Positions 57,762 to 64,000 of a stretch of 64,000 bases of DNA are shown piece after piece. The notes under the pieces were generated by a model, which was not told where the DNA came from, ran no database searches, and saw only the letters and a list, made by a program, of their open reading frames with translations. Both the position numbers and the translations under genes were made by a program. How positions within the stretch are numbered: position 1 is the first letter of the stretch; every line of letters begins with the position of its first letter. Source of the stretch: LMUY01 sp965199005 (GTDB lineage: Bacteria > Pseudomonadota > Alphaproteobacteria > Acetobacterales > Acetobacteraceae); contig CBDAQK010000001.1 of assembly GCA_965199005.1 (NCBI GenBank), positions 1,178,001 through 1,242,000 on the forward strand, written 5' to 3'.

Positions 57762-58547
57762 ATGCAGTTCGACGTCCTGCCGCCGCCCTCACCCGGCGCG
57801 CCCACGGTGTTGCTGTCGTCCGGGTTGGGCGGCGCCGCGGCCTACTGGGCCCCGCAGCTTGCCGTGCTGCGGGAGCGGTTTCGCGTCATCACCTATGACC
57901 AGGCCGGCACTGGCAGAAATCCGCAAACCCTTCCGGACGATTATCAAATCGCAGACATGGCGGACGACGTCTTGGCCATCCTGGACGCGTCGCGCACTGA
58001 AAGGTGCCATTTCCTGGGGCATGCCCTGGGCGGCCTGATCGGCCTCGATCTCGCCACGAGGGCGCCGGAGCGCTTGCATTCATTGACCGTGGTGAATGGC
58101 TGGGCCCGTGCGGACGCCCATACGCTGCGGTGTTTCGAGGCACGGCTAACGCTGCTGCACCATGCCGGGCCTGCCGCCTATGTGCGCGCGCAACCGATCT
58201 TCCTCTACCCGGCCACCTGGCTCGCCGCGCACGAGGAACGGCTGGCGGCAGAAGATGCCCATGGCGTGGCGGGCTTCCAGGGGGAAGACACACTTCGCAA
58301 ACGCGTCGGCGCCCTGCTGCGCTTCGACGCCACGGCGGCGCTGCCGGGCATCGGCGTCCCCGCCGCCGTGGTTGCGGCGCGGGACGATGTGCTGGTGCCG
58401 GCGACCCAATCGGAATTTGTGGCTGCCGCCATCCCGGGGGCCGTTCTGCATATGGCGGAATGGGGCGGCCACGCGGTCAATGTGACCGACCCGGATTGGT
58501 TCAATGGCGTGCTTATGGCGTTCCTAAGTCACTCCCGCGACTCCTGA
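57762..58547 (+). CDS. rutD: Alpha/beta hydrolase RutD
   Basis: 261 residues; proposed to speed aminoacrylate or carbamate hydrolysis in the Rut route. The nucleophile-elbow position reads LGHALGGLIGLDLA, without Ser, as in E. coli RutD. VVNGWARADAHTLRCFEARLTLLHHAGPAAYVRAQPIFLYPATWLAAH and EWGGHAVNVTDPDWFN are close to the E. coli sequence. ATG at 57762 follows the rutC stop by eight bases. It is the last gene of the operon; rutE, rutF and rutG are not downstream. Confidence 0.95.
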   Translation: MQFDVLPPPSPGAPTVLLSSGLGGAAAYWAPQLAVLRERFRVITYDQAGTGRNPQTLPDDYQIADMADDVLAILDASRTERCHFLGHALGGLIGLDLATRAPERLHSLTVVNGWARADAHTLRCFEARLTLLHHAGPAAYVRAQPIFLYPATWLAAHEERLAAEDAHGVAGFQGEDTLRKRVGALLRFDATAALPGIGVPAAVVAARDDVLVPATQSEFVAAAIPGAVLHMAEWGGHAVNVTDPDWFNGVLMAFLSHSRDS

Positions 58548-58592
58548 TAAGATGCCGCTTGCATCGTACCATGGTTCACCACTTCCATGAAC

Positions 58593-58646
58593 TCCTACAC
58601 CAATACCGTGGGATGGATAAGCGAAGCGTCATCCGTCATGGTAGGA
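58593..58646. repeat. Nested hairpin element between convergent genes
   Basis: The outer arms TCCTAC (58593-58598) and GTAGGA (58641-58646) enclose GGATG...CATCC around GATAAGCGAAGCGT. The element lies between rutD and a convergent glycosyltransferase gene, where a bidirectional terminator is expected. It resembles the element at 53838. Confidence 0.5.
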
Positions 58647-58681
58647 CCTACGACGCCTCCCAGCATCGCTGGCGAGGCGCA

Positions 58682-60298
58682 CTACGTTTGCTTTGGGCCG
58701 AACACCACGTCACGCATCAATTTGTCGATCTGTCCATCGGACAAACGCTGCTGAACATAGGCCAAGCCTGCGTCGCGGCATGCGGCATTGAACGTCGGAT
58801 CTTCGTGCAGGCGGTACATCACGCCAACGAGTGCCGCAGTTTTCTCGGCGATCGTTGGCTGCAATAAATCCGGCAGGTCCAGCCCCTCGGCGGCGACCGG
58901 GGTGCACGCGCAGGGAATGCCGGCCGCCAGGCTGTCGAGGATCTTGCCTTTGACACCCGCGCCATAGGCCAGCGGCGCCACGGTCAGCCGCACTTGCTCG
59001 AAAATGGCCGACAAATCCTCGACATGCCCGATCGGCCGGATGCCGGCGCCGACGATCTGCTTCAGCACGTCCGGCATGTTGCTGCCGATCAGCAGGCACT
59101 CGATGGAGGGGTCGCGTTGATGAAGGGCCGGCATGATCTCTTGCACCAGCCACAACGCCGCGTCGACATTCGGAGAATGCGCATAGTTGCCGATGAAGGC
59201 GATGCCGCGGCGTTGGTCGAACCGGGCCCGGACGGGCCGCGGCGTCACGGCCCACGGCACCACGTGCACGCTGGCGCCCGGCAGTTGCTGTTTGATGAGA
59301 TCGGCTTCGAAACTGGAATGCGTGATGACCGAGTCGGCAAACCGCGCCGCAGACAGCTCGGCGATGCGCATGTTGTTGCTCGCCTCCACCAACTCAGGCC
59401 GCTGTTCGACCGATGCCTGGCGCGACAGGCGCAAATAGTGCAAATCCGCCACGCTGTAGATCGTCCGGGCGCGGCTTTGATAATGGCGGATGAGGGGCAG
59501 ATAGCGAGTGTTGCCGATCCGATGAATGTATACCAATCCGAAGCTATTTGCCTCGCGTTGCAGAACCTCCTCCAACGTCACTGCCCATGGCTTGGTGCGG
59601 CAGGAAATCCCTAACGCCTCCAAGGGCTCGGCTTCCGAATTGGCCGCCATGTCGACCGGAGCGAAGACGACTGAAAACCCCAGCCGCTGCAGGGAGGTCA
59701 TGTGCGAGATGATTGCGCCAGACCCGGCGTCGCGCGTACGCGTCGGGTATCGGTCGTCGATGACCAAGGCCCGCGGGGCGTTGCCTGCCTCCGGCGGCAA
59801 ATTGCGCCCGGACCACCGGACGCGAAACTGACGTTGCGCCATGTAATGCGGACGGTTCGCCCGCTTATCCGCGCAGACCTGCAACAGGTGATCCACCTGC
59901 TGCGCGAGGAAACCGGCCCGCGTCATCAACTCGGCTTCATCGGCACCCTCCGCCAGCAGCCGCGAGACGTCATCCATGAACCGGGCGTCGAATTTCAGGA
60001 CGGGGGGAACATCGACTGGACTCCCCGGCAGATCGGCCCCGTCGGACTCCCGCGTGATACGCAACACGTGCGGGGTTAGCGGTGAAATCCCGGTCAGCGC
60101 AACCGAAAACCCATGGCGGCCGCTGCCGACGCCGTTGCGCTCCAAATCTTCCCGGTAAGTATTCGCGAGTACTCGGGTTGTGGGCTGGTTGTCGACCTGG
60201 ATGACCAGGCTCACGGGAGTGTCGGGTAGCTCCTCGTCCTGAGCCCAGCCATGGACGTTGGCACGATCCATCCCGTCGATGTAGCCACGCAAACCCAT
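58682..60298 (-). CDS. Glycosyltransferase with N-terminal accessory domain
   Basis: 538 residues. Residues 1-95 form an accessory beta-rich domain (GYIDGMDRANVHGWAQDEELPDTPVSLVI, then NTYREDLERNGVGSGRHGFSVAL) also found in the protein at 62519. A middle segment leads to a GT-B fold transferase: ALVIDDRYPTRTRDAGSGAIISHMTSLQRLGFSVVFAP, IYSVADLHYLRLSRQA, ADSVITHSSFEADLI, GIAFIGNYAHSPNVDAALWLVQEIMPAL and PLAYGAGVKGKILDSLAAGIPCACTPVAAEGLDL. It is soluble, probably adding a sugar to a surface glycan. It is the third gene of the minus-strand unit. Confidence 0.87.
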   Translation of the reverse strand: MGLRGYIDGMDRANVHGWAQDEELPDTPVSLVIQVDNQPTTRVLANTYREDLERNGVGSGRHGFSVALTGISPLTPHVLRITRESDGADLPGSPVDVPPVLKFDARFMDDVSRLLAEGADEAELMTRAGFLAQQVDHLLQVCADKRANRPHYMAQRQFRVRWSGRNLPPEAGNAPRALVIDDRYPTRTRDAGSGAIISHMTSLQRLGFSVVFAPVDMAANSEAEPLEALGISCRTKPWAVTLEEVLQREANSFGLVYIHRIGNTRYLPLIRHYQSRARTIYSVADLHYLRLSRQASVEQRPELVEASNNMRIAELSAARFADSVITHSSFEADLIKQQLPGASVHVVPWAVTPRPVRARFDQRRGIAFIGNYAHSPNVDAALWLVQEIMPALHQRDPSIECLLIGSNMPDVLKQIVGAGIRPIGHVEDLSAIFEQVRLTVAPLAYGAGVKGKILDSLAAGIPCACTPVAAEGLDLPDLLQPTIAEKTAALVGVMYRLHEDPTFNAACRDAGLAYVQQRLSDGQIDKLMRDVVFGPKQT

Positions 60299-60366
60299 GC
60301 TTCATTCTCTTTGTTTCAAGGCGGAAAAAACCGCATCGCTGCAAGCGCCGGCGATGCCCCGTGATG

Positions 60367-62526
60367 TCAGGTCTGTATGACACGGGCCTTCCGCGAGGTC
60401 TTGCGCACGTTTGCCGCGGCGGTGGGGGCAGGCTTCGCTTGGGTGTCGTTCAGCGGCAAAATTCCGGGAATTGCACTGATCGCCTCCAGCCGCTCGGCGT
60501 AGCGGCGGCTTATCGCTTCCACGCTGAACCGGGTTTGCACGAAGGCCTTGGCCGCCACTGCACGCTGCTTGGCCTGGTGACGCTGCCGCTCAACCATCTG
60601 CATTTGATGCACGGCCGATTGCGTGCGCGGTTCAGCCCACAGGCTATCCCGTTCGACAAAGATATATTCATGGGATTGCGGCACGATCAAATCATAGTCG
60701 ACCAGGTAGCACGTCGCATCACTGCAGAAATCCATGTTCCCCGAATACGCTGTTGCGATCACGGGGACGCCCAACTGCATCGCCTCGATGAGGCCGAACC
60801 CCCAGCCCTCTGACCGATGCAGCGAGACATAGCAATCGCAGAGTTGCTTGAACGCCAGCAACTCCCGGTAATTGAACGTCTCGTTGATGACGATGATCCG
60901 CGGGTCTGCGTTCGCATGCTGCGTGATTTGCGCCCAAATCTTTTTGTGGTGCGCGCCATCCACCTTGAAACGGTTTTGGGTCTTCAAGACCAAAACGACA
61001 TCTTGCCGGTCGGCTGGGAAGGCCTGCCGGAACGCCTTGATCACGCCGAGCGGGTTTTTGCGTTCAATGAACGAAAACGAGTCGAAGGTCGTCACAAAGA
61101 TGAAGGCGTGGTCTGGCAGGCCAAAATAGCTTCTTGGGTGGAGCAACCCTGCTGGTGTCGCTTCGACCGCCATGCCGACGTTGAACACCGGGATTTCGGT
61201 ATACCGGCTGTAGATCTCCCGGTCGTATTCTGAAGCGACCCATATCTCGTCGAGCATCGTCAGCGCCAGATGATGGGAGGGCGGCACCCGGTTCAGCTCC
61301 CAGAAGAAGAAGCCAATATTGTAGGAATGGCGATAGACCGACTGCGGGAGGTAGGCAAAGGCCAGCGGAATCGACTCGGCGTTCAAATGAATGAGGTTGA
61401 TGGCGCGCGGATGGCCGGGAAACCGCCGCCTGTTCTCTGTGGCAAAGCCAACAGGAGCCGGGTTGTCCATGTCGAAATTCCGGACGGACACATCATTCGT
61501 CAGATATTCCAAAACGCTGAGCGACATCCGCGCCGCCTGTCCCAGGCCGGACGTCACGCTGACCGCGCCGATCAGTGCCACGCCCTTCAGAGGCTGCTCA
61601 TCATGCTGTGGCTGTGCGGCGTAGCATTGGCCGAAATGCCCGGTGCCCGGTTTGGCGGTGCGCCGGCCAGCGCGCAGCGAGTAACCGCCGGCTTCGATGG
61701 TGTCCACCAGGCACTGGCGAATTTGGCGGGCGATGCTCAAACCGTCAGACGCGGCCGGTGCACCGGCCTCGTTCGACTGAGCTGCGACCGGCAGCAAAGC
61801 AATGATCGAATCCAGAACGATGTAATCATCCGCGCCGGGTAATGGTGAAAATAGTCTGGCAATGGCGTCCCTGGGCAGGAAACGGACAAGATGGGGAGCA
61901 GACCCGCATTTGAAGACGATATACGTCAACAACGCGAGCCGGTCGGCTTTGCGGTCCATGTTCAGGAAATGCAGCGCCGGGTGCGTCGCATAATAGCGGG
62001 AGCAGAAGAAATTGAGATGGAATGGCAGCCAGCGCTGGCTGACATCCAACTCGTTCAAGAGTTCGACGTAGTAATCGGGAACCAGCACGCTCTCGAACTG
62101 CATACCCGGCGCGCAGTCGATGCACCACCAGTAGACGGCCTCCATGGCCTGCCGGCGGTCATTGAGGTTGACCTGCTGACCCAACTCACGGCGGATGAAC
62201 GAATGCGATATCATGCTGATGTCGCAAGCAAAATCCAAGACCGGCAGTGGTGTGTTGAAAAACGCGGCCTGCCGCGCCGAGAGGGGCAGTTGATGCTGCC
62301 GCTGGCGTAGGTAGACCGATAGATACCAGTTGATGATCTTGAGATGTTCCGCGACGCCGCCATCGAGGTCGAATTGCTCGTTCACGCGGTGCCGGTAGCA
62401 CTCGTAGGCGAGATAGGCGGTGATCAAGCCGTCCCCATTGGGGGAGGGGTAGTCGCTGAGCAACTTGTCGGGATCGGCCCGGCTGGCGAACAGTCCCCCC
62501 TGCGCTGGGTCGACCTTGCTAAGCAT
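60367..62526 (-). CDS. Large glycosyltransferase (family 1-like)
   Basis: 719 residues. The N-terminal ~300 residues are a helical region that I do not recognise (LITAYLAYECYRHRVNEQFDL, YWWCIDCAPGMQFESVLVPDYY). The C-terminal part is a GT-B glycosyltransferase: GVALIGAVSVTSGLGQAARMSLSVLEYL, INLIHLNAESIPLAFAYLP, NIGFFFWELNRVP, EIWVASEYDREIYSRY, VTTFDSFSFIERKNPLGVIKAFRQAFP and the donor-site LHRSEGWGFGLIEAMQLGVPVIATAYSGNMDF. ATG at 62526 overlaps the upstream gene by eight bases. A basic tail (RKTSRKARVIQT) ends it. It likely builds a surface polysaccharide or glycosylates a surface protein. Confidence 0.87.
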   Translation of the reverse strand: MLSKVDPAQGGLFASRADPDKLLSDYPSPNGDGLITAYLAYECYRHRVNEQFDLDGGVAEHLKIINWYLSVYLRQRQHQLPLSARQAAFFNTPLPVLDFACDISMISHSFIRRELGQQVNLNDRRQAMEAVYWWCIDCAPGMQFESVLVPDYYVELLNELDVSQRWLPFHLNFFCSRYYATHPALHFLNMDRKADRLALLTYIVFKCGSAPHLVRFLPRDAIARLFSPLPGADDYIVLDSIIALLPVAAQSNEAGAPAASDGLSIARQIRQCLVDTIEAGGYSLRAGRRTAKPGTGHFGQCYAAQPQHDEQPLKGVALIGAVSVTSGLGQAARMSLSVLEYLTNDVSVRNFDMDNPAPVGFATENRRRFPGHPRAINLIHLNAESIPLAFAYLPQSVYRHSYNIGFFFWELNRVPPSHHLALTMLDEIWVASEYDREIYSRYTEIPVFNVGMAVEATPAGLLHPRSYFGLPDHAFIFVTTFDSFSFIERKNPLGVIKAFRQAFPADRQDVVLVLKTQNRFKVDGAHHKKIWAQITQHANADPRIIVINETFNYRELLAFKQLCDCYVSLHRSEGWGFGLIEAMQLGVPVIATAYSGNMDFCSDATCYLVDYDLIVPQSHEYIFVERDSLWAEPRTQSAVHQMQMVERQRHQAKQRAVAAKAFVQTRFSVEAISRRYAERLEAISAIPGILPLNDTQAKPAPTAAANVRKTSRKARVIQT

Positions 62527-62926
62527 CTTTGGCGGTCAAGAACGGCGCCGCGAGATCATCCAGCATCTTCAGATAATCGTCCGACCAGGACTTCCCCGTC
62601 AACGAGGCGGCCAAGGCCGTGGATATCAACGCCACCGGCATTGGGTCGCTCCCCCCGACCGGGGTCACCGAGATGGTGTTGCCGCCCAAATCCCAATGGT
62701 TGACATCGACTGAGAACCCGTGGCGGCCATTGCCAAACCCGGCATCGAGCAAGTCTTGACGGAACGCATTTGCCGAAACGACCAGCCGCTCACCGCCGGA
62801 TGAGACGAGTTCGACGGATATGGCGACATTGGGCCGCAGCCTGTCCAAGCCCCAGCCGTTGATCACGCCTTCGTCGAAATCATCGATGTGGATGGCCCAA
62901 TTCGAGACCTCATCACTTGCGCTCAT
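62519..62926 (-). CDS. Stand-alone accessory domain protein of the glycosyltransferase operon
   Basis: 135 residues consisting almost only of the domain found at the N-terminus of the glycosyltransferase at 58682. Here it reads IHIDDFDEGVINGWGLDRLRPNVAISVELV and ANAFRQDLLDAGFGNGRHGFSVDV. There is no signal peptide. ATG at 62926 has GGAGG five bases upstream; longer versions from ATG 62938 or GTG 62989 are less likely. It overlaps the next gene by eight bases, so the two are coupled. The domain recurs beside glycosyltransferases in related genomes, by my recollection, and may bind sugar or partner proteins. Confidence 0.7.
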   Translation of the reverse strand: MSASDEVSNWAIHIDDFDEGVINGWGLDRLRPNVAISVELVSSGGERLVVSANAFRQDLLDAGFGNGRHGFSVDVNHWDLGGNTISVTPVGGSDPMPVALISTALAASLTGKSWSDDYLKMLDDLAAPFLTAKDA

Positions 62927-63038
62927 CTCGCCCTCCATTTCCCGAGAGGGTTGGGTGCGATAAACCCCTTCGCACACGATGAAATTCACGTTCTAGAGGG
63001 TTTGACCGACTCTGCAAGGGACGCCGGAGTGGCTGGCG

Positions 63039-63455
63039 TCAGGATCGGTTTCGGGCGGCAAATGGCCAATGGATCACCTCACCGGCAAACAGCGCCCACC
63101 ACACTAGTAAGGGTTGAAGCGCCAGCCGTGGCGCATGATACCACCAGCCAAGCTGCACTTCTCCGGCGGGCAGACCGGATATCGCGTGTTTGATGTTGGC
63201 TGGAAACACGCAAATCGCATACAGCGCCAGCCCAATTCCGGCTGCGCGGCGAAACGGCCGGGTCATCAGCCCCATGGCGCCGGCCAGTTCGCACAGTCCC
63301 GTGCCGAATATGACCCAAGCGGGGAAGGGCACCCAAGCCGGCGTGATCAGCAAGAAGGGTCTGGGCGTTGCCAGATGAAACACCCCTGCCACGCCGTAGA
63401 CTGCCACCAGGATTAAGCGTGAGAGTCCCCGGCCGGTGATGGCATGCGGCCTCAA
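63039..63455 (-). CDS. DoxX-like membrane protein
   Basis: 138-residue protein with four hydrophobic spans: LILVAVYGVAGVFHLATP, WVIFGTGLCELAGAMGLM, AAGIGLALYAICVFPANI and LALQPLLVWWALFAG. FHLATPRPFLLITPAWVPFP, GLCELAGAMGL and FPANIKHAI are DoxX/DoxD-family marks. The function is unknown; some members take part in oxidative stress. The first in-frame start is TTG at 63455; no ATG or GTG precedes the first span. Confidence 0.8.
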   Translation of the reverse strand: MRPHAITGRGLSRLILVAVYGVAGVFHLATPRPFLLITPAWVPFPAWVIFGTGLCELAGAMGLMTRPFRRAAGIGLALYAICVFPANIKHAISGLPAGEVQLGWWYHAPRLALQPLLVWWALFAGEVIHWPFAARNRS

Positions 63456-63581
63456 ACGCGGTCTTCCGCTCGCCGGGTCACCACCGGCACGGCCGTTGGA
63501 GGTGGAAAGGCCAGATGGCGCCTCCTTTGGGGCGAGGCAAACCAGTGGTCACTTTCACCTCTCAACGGATGCAAGAGATCG

Positions 63582-63719
63582 TCAGAAAAGGGTGACACCG
63601 ACGATCGCGAGACCGAAGCACCCGATGACAACCAGGCGGAGCATCAGCCGACGCTCGGTGGTCTTGAAGCTGCGAAGTTCCTCCTGGGTGAGGTCCGGGT
63701 AGGCGTCCGCGAAATACAT
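63582..63719 (-). CDS. Small single-span membrane protein (45 residues)
   Basis: ATG at 63719, with GGAGG five bases upstream, opens a 45-residue frame ending at TGA 63582. It has a charged N-terminal half (YFADAYPDLTQEELRSFKTTERRLMLR) and a C-terminal span (LVVIGCFGLAIVGVTLF). The good ribosome site and the positive charges before the span (ERRLMLR) support it as real. Role unknown. Confidence 0.55.
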   Translation of the reverse strand: MYFADAYPDLTQEELRSFKTTERRLMLRLVVIGCFGLAIVGVTLF

Positions 63720-63860
63720 TCATGCCTCCGTTCAAAGCCGCCAACCAGCCGACATGGCCGGTTTGTCTAAAAATATGTAAATCATCGCAGAAGGTCGCGC
63801 AAGTGCCTTTAATTGTCTGTTAACGGCTTTCGCTCTGAAATTGAGCAGGCCTTAAATGCA

Positions 63861-63888
63861 AACGGCGTCCGGTCACCCGGACGCCGTT
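63861..63888 (-). terminator. Strong hairpin after the gene at the right edge
   Basis: AACGGCGTCCGG (63861-63872) and CCGGACGCCGTT (63877-63888) form a perfect 12-bp stem with a four-base loop. It lies 28 bases past the stop of the minus-strand gene at 63916; TGCATTTAAG follows on that strand. Confidence 0.65.
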
Positions 63889-63915
63889 CTGCCAAGGCCG
63901 GTCTCGGCCCTGCGG

Positions 63916-64000
63916 CTATTTCGTTGACGTCGATGGGATCGCCGGGCCAGTGGGAGCTGCCGAAGCCGGGGTTGCCGTGGAAGGACGGCGGCGGCGGAAG
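63916..64000 (-). CDS. C-terminal end of a protein running off the right edge
   Basis: The minus-strand frame reads a Pro/Ser/Thr/Ala-rich tail (STATPASAAPTGPAIPSTST then Lys) up to TAG at 63916-63918, with a strong terminator-like hairpin downstream. Only about 27 residues are visible, so neither the family nor even the frame is certain. Confidence 0.4.
   Translation of the reverse strand, partial: FRRRRPSTATPASAAPTGPAIPSTSTK

Overview
The window is GC-rich, densely packed chromosomal DNA from an alphaproteobacterium. Acetobacteraceae or another Rhodospirillales lineage fits best. The grounds are the codon use, the alphaproteobacterial rpsI N-terminal extension, the abundant solute-binding-protein transporters, the alpha-E/ATP-grasp pair, and small coiled-coil or single-membrane-span proteins that I associate with that family. 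This is inferred from reading the sequence; no search was run. I saw no prophage, integrase, insertion sequence or CRISPR array.

Layout, left half. Positions 1-4829 hold a partial amidohydrolase, a peptide-binding protein, a decayed amidohydrolase and an isocitrate/isopropylmalate-type dehydrogenase. They are followed by zwf, an epoxide-hydrolase-like protein, the ATP-grasp/alpha-E pair and two tandem OmpA-type porins (to 12.8 kb). Next come DUF1491, a quinone oxidoreductase and a PcaB-like lyase, which face thiM and an MFS transporter. These are followed by dctA, ndk with a coupled lipoprotein, an ABC-F ATPase, argE with an aspartoacylase-family gene, a gamma-carbonic-anhydrase-like gene, argC and rplM-rpsI (to 28.95 kb).

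Middle. A divergent gap at 28.95-29.08 kb carries a perfect 20-bp palindrome. A compact minus-strand operon (29.9-33.5 kb) encodes an outer-membrane DUF3034 protein, an exported truncated hemoglobin, an exported cupredoxin and a chemoreceptor. A seven-gene minus-strand transport operon (33.6-39.7 kb) joins a complete branched-chain (liv) ABC system to a polar-amino-acid binding protein and permease. tRNA-His lies just upstream. glnB-glnA follows, behind a candidate sigma-54 promoter.

Right half. Positions 44.6-53.8 kb form a catabolic and transport block. It contains a 2OG-Fe(II) oxygenase, an ACMSD-like amidohydrolase, an aminotransferase, a DUF6282 metal-dependent hydrolase-like protein, two binding proteins, three polar-amino-acid permeases and a DoeB/AstE-like deacylase. 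No polar-type ATPase is present. It probably imports and breaks down an acylated or modified amino acid. A visibly AT-richer stretch (53.8-55.4 kb) holds a nonsense-interrupted small membrane protein gene and a HEPN-motif protein with a C-terminal zinc ribbon. The pyrimidine-degradation genes rutABCD follow. A minus-strand glycosyltransferase operon then shares one accessory domain between two of its proteins. The window ends with a DoxX-like protein, a 45-residue membrane protein and the 3' end of another gene.

The most interesting points are the DUF3034/hemoglobin/cupredoxin/chemoreceptor operon, the HEPN-zinc-ribbon protein in its degraded neighbourhood, and the ATPase-less transporter and catabolic block. 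Several very small genes are broken by single lesions.
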